NCBI GenBank assembly: GCA_963782965.1
Contig: CAWALV010000006.1
Span: 248,001-312,000 of the forward strand
DNA length: 64,000 nucleotides
Direction: 5' to 3'
Source of the DNA: CAWALV01 sp963782965
GTDB lineage: Bacteria; Actinomycetota; Actinomycetes; Acidothermales; Acidothermaceae
Part shown: positions 18,562 through 27,213 of the stretch, piece by piece
Layout of the letters: each line of letters begins with the position of its first letter
Position numbering within the stretch: the stretch's first letter is position 1
Notes under the pieces: generated by a model
The model's database searches: none
What the model saw: the letters and a program-made list of their open reading frames with translations, nothing else
Told to the model about the DNA's origin: nothing
Position numbers and translations under genes: made by a program

Positions 18562-19782
18562 TTGGCCGGGGATTTCCGACAGGACGGCGGGTGGCAGCCC
18601 GGCCTCGATCCGACCGCACGACAGACGGGTTGGAACTCCCAGCAACCGCCGTGGCCACCGCCAACCTCTCAACCGGCGCCGTGGATTCCTCAACCGCACC
18701 AACCGGCAGCTGCTTGGCCCACAAGCCCAGCACCGCAGCCGTGGTCTGTGCAACCTCCGGTTTGGCAACAGCCCGGGTGGGTCCCGCCTTCCGCCGCCGG
18801 CCCGGCTCGGCACGGCGCGCCGAGTGCGCCGGCACACCGCAGCGTGATTCTTGCGGTCGTGGCGATCCTGGTGTTGCCGGCGGTTGCCGCGGCCGGCGTA
18901 TGGGCTGTGCGGCAAGGGGCTTCGCCGACGCCGCCGGCGCCCACCCCGCTGGCGCTCACCGATCCGTCGGCGTCGCTGTCGAGTTCGGCCCAGGCGTCGC
19001 CCAGTGTCGTGCCCCCGCAGCCGGTAGCCGCCGGCTCGATCGCGCCCAGCCCCGCACCGACTTCCGCGCCGGCCCCAACCCTGGGTGTCACCGCGCATTC
19101 GCCGGTATCGCCGACGACGGGCACGCAAGTGTTCTTCGACGACTTCACCGATCCGAACTCCGGTTGGAAGGTCGGCAGTGGGACGGGGGGTGTCACCTAC
19201 GGCTACGGTGCCGGTGGTTACACGATCGTGGCGCCGTCCCCGTACGACTACTACGCTCCCGTGCCGTATGCCGACGCGCTGAGCGAAGTAAGCCTCTCGG
19301 TCACCGCCGCCACCGCCGTCACCGCCGCCGCCACCGCCACCGCCACTGGCGACTCGGCAGGCACAGGGGGTTTCGGGGTGTCCTGCCTTCGCAGCGTCGG
19401 GGGCGACAGCCAGCTGGAATACGACTTCGGCATCACCGAGACGGCGCGTTGGTATGTGGAGCGATACGACGGCACGTTCGAAACGAACGCCGATCCGGTA
19501 CTGCTGCACACCGGCAGCGTCGCGGCGAAGCCGAGTGTCAAGCCGGTCACGCTCCTCGCGGTGTGCGCGGCGCTCGACGGCGGCTCACAGGTGCGGCTGA
19601 TGTTGTTCGTCGACGGCGTGAAGGTGACCGACTTCGTCAACAGCGCGTCGGCCGATCCGTCCGGCTGGCACGGGGCAGTCGTCGCGGTCGGTGGCGACAG
19701 CACGTCGACCAACCTGACGGTCTCCCGGGTCAGCGAGTCCGACCTCGGCGGTCCGCCCGCGATCAACGGTGAACAGACCTGA
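18562..19782 (+). CDS. Pro-rich single-pass membrane protein with extracellular domain
   Basis: Not a recognised family by function. About 90 residues at the N terminus are rich in Pro, Gln and Trp (PPWPPP, QPHQPAAAWP), the typical cytoplasmic tail of actinobacterial membrane proteins. One membrane helix (SVILAVVAILVLPAVAAAGVWAV) follows, then a Pro/Ser/Thr linker. The remaining ~220-residue extracellular domain begins FFDDFTDPNSGWKVGSGTGGVTYGYG and looks like a concanavalin-type beta-sandwich. It contains a low-complexity Ala/Thr run around 19303–19345. Start is uncertain: TTG 18562 lies after a purine-rich stretch, but GTG codons upstream are possible. No enzymatic motif is seen. Confidence 0.65.
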   Translation: MAGDFRQDGGWQPGLDPTARQTGWNSQQPPWPPPTSQPAPWIPQPHQPAAAWPTSPAPQPWSVQPPVWQQPGWVPPSAAGPARHGAPSAPAHRSVILAVVAILVLPAVAAAGVWAVRQGASPTPPAPTPLALTDPSASLSSSAQASPSVVPPQPVAAGSIAPSPAPTSAPAPTLGVTAHSPVSPTTGTQVFFDDFTDPNSGWKVGSGTGGVTYGYGAGGYTIVAPSPYDYYAPVPYADALSEVSLSVTAATAVTAAATATATGDSAGTGGFGVSCLRSVGGDSQLEYDFGITETARWYVERYDGTFETNADPVLLHTGSVAAKPSVKPVTLLAVCAALDGGSQVRLMLFVDGVKVTDFVNSASADPSGWHGAVVAVGGDSTSTNLTVSRVSESDLGGPPAINGEQT

Positions 19783-19846
19783 CGATCAGGCGGTCGGCGG
19801 CCGGGCGCCGCGCCGCCCACTGCCGGCGAGCAGGCAGACTGTCGAT

Positions 19847-21535
19847 GTGCCGTTCCTTTCGTCGCGCGTCGCTCGATCCTGCGCGCTGCTGCTCGCCGCG
19901 ACGCTCGCCCTGAGCGCCTGCACCAGTTCGACGAAGCGGGGTGGGCCGAGCTCGTCGCCGCAGCAATCCTCGAGCCCGCCTTCGACATCTGCTGCGCAAC
20001 AGCCGAGCCAGTCGAATGCGTCCGGCCCGTCGGCGTCCGCATCGCCGAGCGCGTCGGGGGCCCAGCCCGCGCTGCCCGAGTTGCCGGTCGTCACGGGCGG
20101 CACGCCGCTCGATCAGTTGCCGGCCATCGACCCGGCGACTCTTGCAACCTTCTACCGACAGCAGCTGAGCTGGACGCCGTGTGCTCAGGGCTTCCAGTGC
20201 GCGACGCTGCGGGTGCCCATCGACTACGCGCACCCCTCCGGTGCCACCATCGGTCTCGCAGTGGAACGGCACGCGTCGACGGCTGCCGATCGACTGGGCG
20301 CGGTGGTCTTGAACCCGGGCGGTCCGGGCGCCTCCGGGTTGGACTATCTCCAGCAAGCCGGTGGCTCGGTGTACGAAGAACTCAAGGAGCGCTTCGACGT
20401 CGTGTCGTTCGATCCGCGTGGGGTCGGTAAGAGTGCGCCGATCCGCTGCCTCACGCCGTCGCAGGAGGACGCATTCCTTTCCCTCTACGCCGATCCGACC
20501 GATCCCGCAGCCGTCGCGAAGGAAGCGGCCGTCTCCCAGCAGTTCGCCAACGGTTGCAAGGCGATGTCGGGCGGGTTGCTCTCCCACGTCGGCACCGTCG
20601 ACACCGCCCGCGACCTCGACGTCTTGCGTGCGGCACTCGGTGAACAGAAGCTCACCTACATCGGTGCGTCGTACGGCACGTTTCTCGGTTCGGTCTACGC
20701 CGAGCTGTTCCCGTCACACGTGCGCGCCCTCGTCCTCGACGGCGCACTCGACCCGTCGGTGACCTACCAAGGGGAGGCGGTCGAGCAAGCGAACGGATTC
20801 CAACTGGCATTGCACTCGTTCGTCGCCGACTGCTTGAAGAAGGCGTGCCCGCTCGGCCATTCGCAGGCCGAGGCACGGAGCAAGTTCGACGCGCTGCTGT
20901 CCGGCATCGGCCGCTCACCCTTGCCGACCGGGCAGGGCGGCCGGGTGCTGACCGAGGGCTACGCCGTGACCGGCATCGCCGCCGCGTTGTACACGCCGGC
21001 CGCCTGGCCGACGCTCACGGTGGCGCTCGCGCAGGCGCTGGCGGGTGACGGGAGCGGCCTGCTCAGACTCGCCGACCTCCTCAACGAGCGCAACAGCAAC
21101 GGCACCTACAGCAACCTCATGGAATCCAACGTCGCGATCAACTGCGCCGACCGCCCGTGGCCGGCCGGCGGCATCGAAGCCGATGCGCAGATCGCCAAAT
21201 CTGTGCTGCCGACGGATGGCCCCTTCGGCGCGTTCATCGCCTGGGGTGTGCCGCCGTGCGCGTACTGGCCGGTGCCACCGGAAACCCGGCCGGCGCCCAT
21301 CCGGGCCGCGGGCGCGCCACCGATCCTCGTGCTCGGCACGCTGCGTGACCCGGCCACGCCGGTTGCATGGGCGCGCGCGCTCGCCAGCCAGCTGGATTCC
21401 GGCGTCCTCGTCACCTGGGACGGCGACGGCCACACCGCGAACCTGCGCGGGTCGGCCTGCATCGACGCGATCGTGCGGGCCTACGTCGTCGATCTGAAGG
21501 TGCCGGCCGCCGGAACGACCTGCCCGGCCGTCTGA
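19847..21535 (+). CDS. Lipoprotein alpha/beta-hydrolase, tripeptidyl-aminopeptidase type
   Basis: A 562-aa secreted protein. The N terminus is a lipoprotein signal (hydrophobic run ending LSAC, lipid-anchored Cys near residue 27), followed by a Ser/Pro linker. The hydrolase domain shows NPGGPGASG (oxyanion region), nucleophile Ser275 in GASYG, the acid in LGTLRDPATPV and the catalytic His in GDGHT, the layout of SlpD/SlpE and mycobacterial Hip1/CaeA proteases. It should release short N-terminal peptides outside the membrane. The GTG start fits the signal peptide; readings further upstream do not. A similar protease gene follows holB in Streptomyces. Confidence 0.9.
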   Translation: MPFLSSRVARSCALLLAATLALSACTSSTKRGGPSSSPQQSSSPPSTSAAQQPSQSNASGPSASASPSASGAQPALPELPVVTGGTPLDQLPAIDPATLATFYRQQLSWTPCAQGFQCATLRVPIDYAHPSGATIGLAVERHASTAADRLGAVVLNPGGPGASGLDYLQQAGGSVYEELKERFDVVSFDPRGVGKSAPIRCLTPSQEDAFLSLYADPTDPAAVAKEAAVSQQFANGCKAMSGGLLSHVGTVDTARDLDVLRAALGEQKLTYIGASYGTFLGSVYAELFPSHVRALVLDGALDPSVTYQGEAVEQANGFQLALHSFVADCLKKACPLGHSQAEARSKFDALLSGIGRSPLPTGQGGRVLTEGYAVTGIAAALYTPAAWPTLTVALAQALAGDGSGLLRLADLLNERNSNGTYSNLMESNVAINCADRPWPAGGIEADAQIAKSVLPTDGPFGAFIAWGVPPCAYWPVPPETRPAPIRAAGAPPILVLGTLRDPATPVAWARALASQLDSGVLVTWDGDGHTANLRGSACIDAIVRAYVVDLKVPAAGTTCPAV

Positions 21536-21557
21536 CCGCTGTAGTCGAGCGCGCGAC

Positions 21558-21571
21558 GTGATCGACGTCAC
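21558..21571. promoter_or_regulatory. CRP/GlxR-like palindrome GTGA-N6-TCAC
   Basis: GTGATCGACGTCAC sits inside the longer inverted repeat ACGTGA–N6–TCACGT (21556–21573). The half-sites match the core of the CRP/FNR-family consensus. It lies ~105 bp before the small gene at 21677 and just after the hydrolase stop. A fortuitous palindrome is possible. Confidence 0.35.
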
Positions 21572-21676
21572 GTTCGCCTTTCACCGGGACTTCTTCCGCA
21601 GGTAACGGCGTTGTCACGGACGCGGAGCAAGATCGAATCGGATCGAACCCGTACACCGACCACAAGAAGGTGCCCG

Positions 21677-21871
21677 ATGACCAGCGAACGCGCCATCCCA
21701 GCGCTCGCGACCCTGGCCGACGGCTACATCGCCAAGATCAACTCGGCGATCGAGCGCGACGACGACAGCCTGGCGGACGAGCTCGGCGAACTGTACGAAG
21801 AAGAGGTCGTAGACCTGACCATGGTGCGCCGGCACCGCCCGGCTGCCACGCCCCGCCCGCGGGTCGCCTAG
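21677..21871 (+). CDS. Small acidic protein of unknown function
   Basis: A 64-aa protein starting MTSERAIPALATLADGYIAKINSAIERDDD, with an acidic helix (ADELGELYEEEVVDL) and a basic Pro/Arg tail. I do not recognise the family. ATG 21677 has an AGAAGG ribosome-binding site at 21665–21670; longer in-frame readings start without one. It stands alone between the hydrolase gene and tRNA-Thr. The predicted content is almost all helical, without membrane segments. Confidence 0.6.
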   Translation: MTSERAIPALATLADGYIAKINSAIERDDDSLADELGELYEEEVVDLTMVRRHRPAATPRPRVA

Positions 21872-21909
21872 CGGCGGCCGCCGGGCGCGCCCGCCCCTTC
21901 GCTGCCCAG

Positions 21910-21915
21910 TAGACT
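21910..21915 (+). promoter_or_regulatory. Probable -10 box of tRNA-Thr
   Basis: TAGACT, a TANNNT-type -10, lies 44 bases before the tRNA. No clear -35 is seen, which is usual in high-GC actinobacteria. The same hexamer precedes the GntR gene (26390–26395) and rplY (54484–54489). Confidence 0.4.
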
Positions 21916-21959
21916 GCACGGGCGCGAGGGCGCGGGCAGGCGGCCCGCATCTTGTGCAC

Positions 21960-22032
21960 GCCGCCTTAGCTCAGTCGGCAGAGCGACGCACTCGTAATGC
22001 GTAGGTCGAGAGTTCGACTCTCTCAGGCGGCT
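21960..22032 (+). tRNA. tRNA-Thr (CGU anticodon)
   Basis: Full cloverleaf. Acceptor GCCGCCT pairs with AGGCGGC, the D arm is GCTC/GAGC, the anticodon stem ACGCA/TGCGT encloses loop CTCGTAA with anticodon CGT (reads ACG), and the T arm contains GTTCGACTC. CCA is not encoded. A 10-bp unit GGCTCGTTTC is repeated twice at 22029–22048, starting inside the 3' end. Confidence 0.95.
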
Positions 22033-22219
22033 CGTTTCGGCTCGTTTCGGCGGTTGACAGTCTCCACCCGGGGGCGCAGTCGCCTTTGAGAGGGGCAAGC
22101 CGCCGCTTGTCGATCCGATCAGGCCGGAGTCTCGACACAGGGCCAGTCGAACGGGAGTATCGCCTCAGGCGCGCAGCTTGCGTAGGCGCCGACCTCCGGT
22201 CCTTCGGTCGAGGTGAGCG

Positions 22220-22459
22220 ATGAGCGGGCGGCTTCGATCGCGGTTTTGGTGGGAGGCCGCGTCGGCGACGTTCACGGGTCTGCTCGCAGCGGTCACCGTG
22301 GCCTCGCGGGGCTGGATCGAGGTGGTCTTCGGCGTGGACCTCGATCGGGGTGACGGCAGTCTTGAGTGGGCGGCCGTTGTCGCATCCTGCTGCCTGACCG
22401 CCGTATTGGCGACCCTGGCCCGTCGCGAGTGGCGGCGCGCTCGGCCCGCGACAAGCTGA
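22220..22459 (+). CDS. Small two-helix membrane protein, unknown
   Basis: A 79-aa protein starting MSGRLRSRFWWEAASATF, with two hydrophobic helices (around residues 12–32 and 50–67) and basic ends, so both termini are probably cytoplasmic. The ATG is preceded by GAGGTGAG. It ends 14 bases before the propeller gene, suggesting one transcript. No family is recognised. It could be a membrane anchor or an insertion helper for the following protein, but that is speculation from position. Confidence 0.55.
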   Translation: MSGRLRSRFWWEAASATFTGLLAAVTVASRGWIEVVFGVDLDRGDGSLEWAAVVASCCLTAVLATLARREWRRARPATS

Positions 22460-22473
22460 AGGTCGAGACCGCC

Positions 22474-24681
22474 GTGCCCGATATCCCGTCCTTCGAGTGG
22501 CATCAGGCCGACTCGCAGGCGATCAACTACCGGCCCAACCTCGACGCGTGGCGGGCCGGCATCGTGAAGGACATCCTGCGAACCTCGGGCGGCAACGTAC
22601 TCGTCGCCGCTCAGAGCGGCGGGGTCTGGTCGGTCACCGAGTCAGGGACGGGGATCTGCGTCCTCGACTCCGACCGGCCCGACATGTGGTGCCTGGCGCA
22701 GGGGACACTCGGCGACGACCACTGCTACGCCGGCGGCGACACTCTCTTCGAGACCGACGTGTCGCAGGCCCTGCCGCTGTTGTCGTGGGCGGACCTTGAT
22801 CCGCGCGACGCGAAAGGGAACGCGCTCGGGCCGATCTTCCGGGTCGTCGTGCTCGCAGCTCAGCAGGTCGTCGTGATCGGCGCCGGGAATGGCGTCTATT
22901 GGTCAAGAATCCCTCCGCTCGCCCGCCCGGGTTGCCTCGGCTCCCTGCTCGGCGTCAAGGCCACGCGCGCTCCATACGTCTGGACCGAAGCGACCGGACT
23001 GCCGTCGTGCTGGTTCAGCGGGCTCGTCGCCGGACCGAGAGGCCAGACGGAGGCTCCCACGATCGTCGCCGCCGCCTGGGGTGATGGCGAGTCGAAGGGC
23101 GAGATCTGGGGGATCTTCGTCGGCGACTGGGGCGCCGATGCGAACCTGCATTTCGCTCGCGCGTCGGCCATCAACAACGTCGACGTCCACAAGATGTGTT
23201 ACACGGTGCTCGCAGCCCATGAGGACGACCCGCGTCGGATGTACGCGACGACGTCGAATCGCAACGGGAACATGTTGGCGCTGTTGCGCTCGGACGACGC
23301 CGGGCGGACCTGGAACCGGCTGGCCGGCAAACTCGTCAACCCCACCACCGACCACACCGACGTGTACGACACCTGCATCAACCAGGGCAACGACCCGGCA
23401 CGTCCGTGCAACGCGCTCGGCGCCGGGCTGGCGCGCCGGCAGCAGCGGGTGGCACTCGGTTGGCGGGCTGGTCCGTTGCTCTCCCAGGACGGCGGCGACA
23501 CGTTCAGTCTCGTCAACTCCGACACCGAGCCGCACCTGCATCCGGACTTCCACTGCATGCGCTTCTTCAAAGCGCCGGATGGTGAGGAGTTGTTCATCGG
23601 TTCAGACGGTGGCATCGCGCTCACCCGCGACTTCGGGACCAGCTACACCAGCTCTTTCGCCCGGCAGTTGCTCAACCTCCAACTACTCGGCACGACCGGG
23701 ATGCGTGAGTGGTACGGCGGCTTGGGTTTGAGTCGAAAGCACCCCGGCCTCGTGGCGACGGGCACCCAGGACAACGGGAACCTGATCTGCGATCTGCCGG
23801 CAGGCGAGGGGTGGACGTTCGTCGAGGGAGGCGACGGCCGGATCGTCTCGTTCCTCGACAACGACACCATCTTTCACTACTTCGGCGACGACGATCGTGC
23901 ACAGCTGGCGCGCTGGTCGGGCGGGAGCGAACAACAGCTCGGCGTCATCCCGTACTACCAGGACTGGGTCCTGCGGTCGGTGATCTTCGAGCACGTCGAG
24001 CAGCCACAATGGCGGGATCGTGACGGTCGGCTCATGTACGGGGTCGGCGGCGTAGGCGTGTTCGTGTACGCGTTGGTCGCCGATGCGAATGGTGACCACA
24101 CGCATTGGTCTTACATCGCCGGGCTGCCGATCGCACTCCAGACCATCGCCTCGGTCTCCTCCCGCACCGGGCGCTACGTGCTGGCCGGAACGCACGGCGG
24201 CCGCATCTTCCGAGTCAACCCGGCCGACGACCTCGACGTCGTCGAGCAACCGGTCGGGCCGCTCGGCGGCAAGGAGTACGACGACGCGAAGGCGGTCCAC
24301 CGGATCGTCATCGCGGATGATCGGCTCGCGTTCGCTTCGTTCAACAGCAGCGATGGCTCGGACGGCGCCGCCTTGGTGTGGGACGGCAATTCCTGGCAGG
24401 AGGTCCCTGGCGGCTTCCCGAACGAGTTCATCTTCGCCATGGAGATCGACGTGGTGGACGGTGAACCGGTCGTCTACCTGGCGACCGACGCGAAGGTCTA
24501 CGCCAGCGGTGACTACGGCAAGAGCTGGCAGGACGTTTCGTCCGGCCTGCCGAAGCGACCGCATTGCTCCGACCTCCGTCTCGTCCAGGACGGCGACGGC
24601 ACGCACCTCTACCTATCGACATTCGGTCGCTCGTTGTGGCGCGGCGATCTTGTCACCGCAATTCACGTGCGGCCAACCTGA
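22474..24681 (+). CDS. Asp-box (BNR/sortilin-like) beta-propeller protein, no signal peptide
   Basis: A 735-aa protein made of sialidase/Vps10-like beta-propeller repeats. Asp boxes are visible as SDDAGRTW (residue ~272), SQDGGDTF (~338) and SGDYGKSW (~680), plus the related GSDGGIALTRDFG and ATGTQDNGN motifs of two-component propellers. There is no sialidase Arg triad that I can see and no signal peptide, so a cytoplasmic or non-classically exported scaffold is more likely than a glycosidase. GTG 22474 is taken as start. It sits between a two-helix membrane protein and a 90-aa helical protein, probably one operon. Function unknown. Confidence 0.7.
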   Translation: MPDIPSFEWHQADSQAINYRPNLDAWRAGIVKDILRTSGGNVLVAAQSGGVWSVTESGTGICVLDSDRPDMWCLAQGTLGDDHCYAGGDTLFETDVSQALPLLSWADLDPRDAKGNALGPIFRVVVLAAQQVVVIGAGNGVYWSRIPPLARPGCLGSLLGVKATRAPYVWTEATGLPSCWFSGLVAGPRGQTEAPTIVAAAWGDGESKGEIWGIFVGDWGADANLHFARASAINNVDVHKMCYTVLAAHEDDPRRMYATTSNRNGNMLALLRSDDAGRTWNRLAGKLVNPTTDHTDVYDTCINQGNDPARPCNALGAGLARRQQRVALGWRAGPLLSQDGGDTFSLVNSDTEPHLHPDFHCMRFFKAPDGEELFIGSDGGIALTRDFGTSYTSSFARQLLNLQLLGTTGMREWYGGLGLSRKHPGLVATGTQDNGNLICDLPAGEGWTFVEGGDGRIVSFLDNDTIFHYFGDDDRAQLARWSGGSEQQLGVIPYYQDWVLRSVIFEHVEQPQWRDRDGRLMYGVGGVGVFVYALVADANGDHTHWSYIAGLPIALQTIASVSSRTGRYVLAGTHGGRIFRVNPADDLDVVEQPVGPLGGKEYDDAKAVHRIVIADDRLAFASFNSSDGSDGAALVWDGNSWQEVPGGFPNEFIFAMEIDVVDGEPVVYLATDAKVYASGDYGKSWQDVSSGLPKRPHCSDLRLVQDGDGTHLYLSTFGRSLWRGDLVTAIHVRPT

Positions 24682-24699
24682 CCGCCGAACGGAGACGTC

Positions 24700-24972
24700 A
24701 TGCCCACGAGTCAAGCCCCGACGCTGCTCAGCATCCTCAACGACATCGAGGCTCAGTTGGAAGCCGCCGCTGATACAACCGACATTCAGGAACTGCGGGC
24801 GATCCTGCGGCGGCCGACCCGGGTCGCCGTGTCCGAGCGCACGTACCTGCTGACCGTGCTCGCGGCGGTCGCCGAGCAACTCGACGTCGTCCGCAACCTG
24901 CGCGCGGGCGCCCTCGACTCGCTGCGACAGGCGCGACCGGAGCCGCCGGGGCCGCCGACTCCCGGCGAGTAG
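24700..24972 (+). CDS. Small helical protein downstream of the Asp-box propeller
   Basis: A 90-aa protein: MPTSQAPTLLSILNDIEAQL, a helix-rich middle (TTDIQELRAILRR and TYLLTVLAAVAEQLDVVRNL) and a Pro-rich tail. GGAGACGTC lies directly before the ATG. It starts 18 bases after the propeller gene and is probably co-transcribed. No family recognised; two amphipathic helices could form a dimer or bind the propeller. Confidence 0.55.
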   Translation: MPTSQAPTLLSILNDIEAQLEAAADTTDIQELRAILRRPTRVAVSERTYLLTVLAAVAEQLDVVRNLRAGALDSLRQARPEPPGPPTPGE

Positions 24973-25040
24973 GCAGCAAACCGCCACCACCCACACTCGA
25001 TCCGAACGAGATCAGGTAGGACTGACTGGTGGAGGAATCG

Positions 25041-26342
25041 ATGGCGGTGCAGGTATGGGGGGTCGACGGCCTCGGCGAGATCGTCGACGGCGATGACCTC
25101 GCCGCCGTGGTCGCGTCGGCGGTCGCCGGGTCGGAGCGGGTGCCGGACCTGCGCAACGGCGACGTCGTGGTCATCACGAGCAAGGTCGTGAGCAAGGCGG
25201 AAGGCCGCCTGGTGGCTCTCGACCGCGAGGAAGCGATCACCCAGGAATCGGTGCGCCTCGTCGCCCAGCGGGGCGCCACCCGCATCGTCGAGACCAGCCA
25301 TGGCCTGGTGCTCGCCGCTGCCGGAGTCGATGCGAGCAACGTGCCACCTGGCACGGTCGCCCTGCTGCCGAAGGATCCCGATGCCTCCGCGGCCGCCATT
25401 CGCGACGGGTTGCGCGCGAAGCTCGGCGTCGATGTCGCGGTTCTCATCACCGACACGATGGGCCGGCCGTGGCGCAACGGGCTGGTCGACGTCGCGATCG
25501 GCGCGGCGGGCATCGACGTCCTCGACGACTATCGCGGCCGGCTCGACCCGCACGGCCGTTCCCTCGAGATGACCGTGACCGCCGTCGCCGACGAGATCGC
25601 AGCGGCCGCCGAACTGGTGAAGGGCAAGCTCGACGGCGTCCCGGTCGCCATCGTCCGCGGCATCACATTCGGCCGCGATGCGCAAAACCGCGGCGCCCGG
25701 GCCATGGTGCGTAACCCGGACGACGACATGTTCCGCCTCGGCACGCGTGAGGCCAAGAGCCAAGCCGTCTTCGACCGTCGCACGGTGCGTGCGTTTCGTA
25801 CAGAACAAGTCGACGTGGACGCCGTCGAGCGGGCGATCGCGGCAGGGCTGACCGCGCCCGCGCCGCACCATTCCGCGCCGTGGCGGTTCGTCGTCGTCGA
25901 GGAGCGTGTACCGGCTCTGCTCGAAGCCATGCGCTCGGCGTGGATCGCCGACCTGCGGGCCGACGGCTTCACCGCCGACCAGATCTCCAAGCGGGTGAAG
26001 CGCGGTGCGGTCCTGGCGGACGCGCCGCTCCTCGTCGTCCCCTGCCTGACGACGACCGGCGCGGCGCACCGCTACCCCGACGCCAGGCGGGCGCGAGCCG
26101 AACGAGAGATGTTCCTGGTGTCGATGGGGGCGAGCGTCGAGAACTTCCTCGTAGCGCTGGCGGCCGAGGGTCTGGGCAGCGCCTGGATCTCGAGCACGAT
26201 GTTCTGCCCCGATGTCGTGCGAGACGTGCTCGAGTTGTCGGCGGAGTGGGATCCGATGGGAGCGGTGGCCATCGGTCATCCCGCCGAGCGCCCGCGTGAA
26301 AGGCCCGCTCGATCGATCTCCGCATTCATGCTCCGCCGGTAG
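25041..26342 (+). CDS. fbiB: FbiB: F420 gamma-glutamyl ligase fused to FMN-dependent reductase
   Basis: A 433-aa bifunctional F420-biosynthesis enzyme. Residues 1–~245 are the CofE ligase that adds glutamates to F420-0 (VITSKVVSKAEGR, LITDTMGRPWRNGLVDVAIG, GLDPHG-type loop around RGRLDPHGRSLEMT). Residues ~250–433 are a nitroreductase-fold domain (DRRTVRAFR, APAPHHSAPWRF) that reduces dehydro-F420-0 in the actinobacterial pathway. ATG 25041 has GGAGG at 25031–25035; the in-frame GTG at 25029 overlaps that site and is rejected. A strong terminator follows. fbiA (CofD), usually adjacent, is absent from the window. Confidence 0.93.
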   Translation: MAVQVWGVDGLGEIVDGDDLAAVVASAVAGSERVPDLRNGDVVVITSKVVSKAEGRLVALDREEAITQESVRLVAQRGATRIVETSHGLVLAAAGVDASNVPPGTVALLPKDPDASAAAIRDGLRAKLGVDVAVLITDTMGRPWRNGLVDVAIGAAGIDVLDDYRGRLDPHGRSLEMTVTAVADEIAAAAELVKGKLDGVPVAIVRGITFGRDAQNRGARAMVRNPDDDMFRLGTREAKSQAVFDRRTVRAFRTEQVDVDAVERAIAAGLTAPAPHHSAPWRFVVVEERVPALLEAMRSAWIADLRADGFTADQISKRVKRGAVLADAPLLVVPCLTTTGAAHRYPDARRARAEREMFLVSMGASVENFLVALAAEGLGSAWISSTMFCPDVVRDVLELSAEWDPMGAVAIGHPAERPRERPARSISAFMLRR

Positions 26343-26376
26343 CCGCCCCGTCCCCGCAGCCTTACGACGGGGCGGC
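26342..26376 (+). terminator. Hairpin terminator after fbiB
   Basis: A perfect 11-bp stem, GCCGCCCCGTC with GACGGGGCGGC, and a 13-nt loop. It begins on the last base of the fbiB stop codon and is followed by GAAA. Confidence 0.75.
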
Positions 26377-26389
26377 GAAACCGGGCGCC

Positions 26390-26395
26390 TAGACT
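26390..26395 (+). promoter_or_regulatory. Probable -10 box of the GntR gene
   Basis: TAGACT lies 59 bases before the ATG and just after the fbiB terminator, consistent with a separate transcription unit for the regulator and the genes behind it. No clear -35. Confidence 0.4.
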
Positions 26396-26454
26396 GCGTT
26401 GTCGACACTCGGTCGAGTCTTCTCTCGCTTCCCTATGACGGGGGCTCTTCGACA

Positions 26455-27198
26455 ATGGCACCGAAGAAGGCACGCGACCTCGGGCAAGATCTCCGCTTCA
26501 CCCGAGCAGTCGAACAGTTCTCGACCGGCCACAAGACGGTGGGGCAGATGGTGTACGCCGTCCTGCGCCAGGCGATCCTGGCGGGGGCGTTCGCTCCCGG
26601 CGAATGGTTGCGGCAGGAGTCCCTCGCCGAAGCCATCGGGGTCTCACGCATCCCGGTTCGGACCGCGCTGTTGCAGTTGGAGTCGGAAGGGCTGCTCGAC
26701 TTCCACCCGCACCGAGGGGCGCGCCTGCGCACCCTCTCGATCGCCCAGATCGAGGAGATCTACCGGCTGCGTGTCTTGCTCGAGACGGTTGCGCTCCGGC
26801 GCTCGATGTCTGTGATGACGGCGAAGCGGGTGGCCAGCCTGCGCCGGCTGGCAGACCAGCTCGACGAGAATCCCGAGCCGAGCGAGTTCATGGATCTGCG
26901 TGTGCGCTTCTACCGCGAGTTGTATGACGCGGCGAGCAATCCGCTGCTCGTGCAGATGATCGAGGAGTTGCGCAGTCACGTCGCGCGCTATCTCCTCGCG
27001 CTCACCCCTTCGCAGTTGCACATCGGCGAACACGCCGAGCTCATCACGTACGTCGACGCCGACGACGTCGAGCGGGCAGAGCGCTGGATTACCGCCTACC
27101 TCGAGCGGGCACGTGAATACATCACCGAGGCTGCGACCACCGATGCCGAGCCGACGGTGGGCGAGCTCACCTCGGTGGACGACACCCATCCAGCCTGA
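26455..27198 (+). CDS. GntR/FadR-family transcriptional regulator (FCD domain)
   Basis: A 247-aa regulator. The winged helix-turn-helix is at residues ~30–95 (VLRQAILAGAFAPGEWLRQESLAEAIGVSRIPVRTALLQLESEGLL, in pieces characteristic of GntR), followed by an FCD effector domain (IYRLRVLLETVALR, FYRELYDAASNPLL, HAELI) with the metal-binding His/Asp pattern partly visible. ATG 26455; readings further upstream run through the intergenic promoter. It lies between fbiB and an F420-dependent oxidoreductase and may control the latter. The effector is unknown. Confidence 0.88.
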   Translation: MAPKKARDLGQDLRFTRAVEQFSTGHKTVGQMVYAVLRQAILAGAFAPGEWLRQESLAEAIGVSRIPVRTALLQLESEGLLDFHPHRGARLRTLSIAQIEEIYRLRVLLETVALRRSMSVMTAKRVASLRRLADQLDENPEPSEFMDLRVRFYRELYDAASNPLLVQMIEELRSHVARYLLALTPSQLHIGEHAELITYVDADDVERAERWITAYLERAREYITEAATTDAEPTVGELTSVDDTHPA

Positions 27199-27213
27199 GT
27201 TGAGAGGACGACG

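Noticed and set aside
21960..25000. Integrated element with tRNA-Thr as attachment site
   Set aside because: No second copy of the tRNA 3' end and no integrase were found near the propeller cassette.
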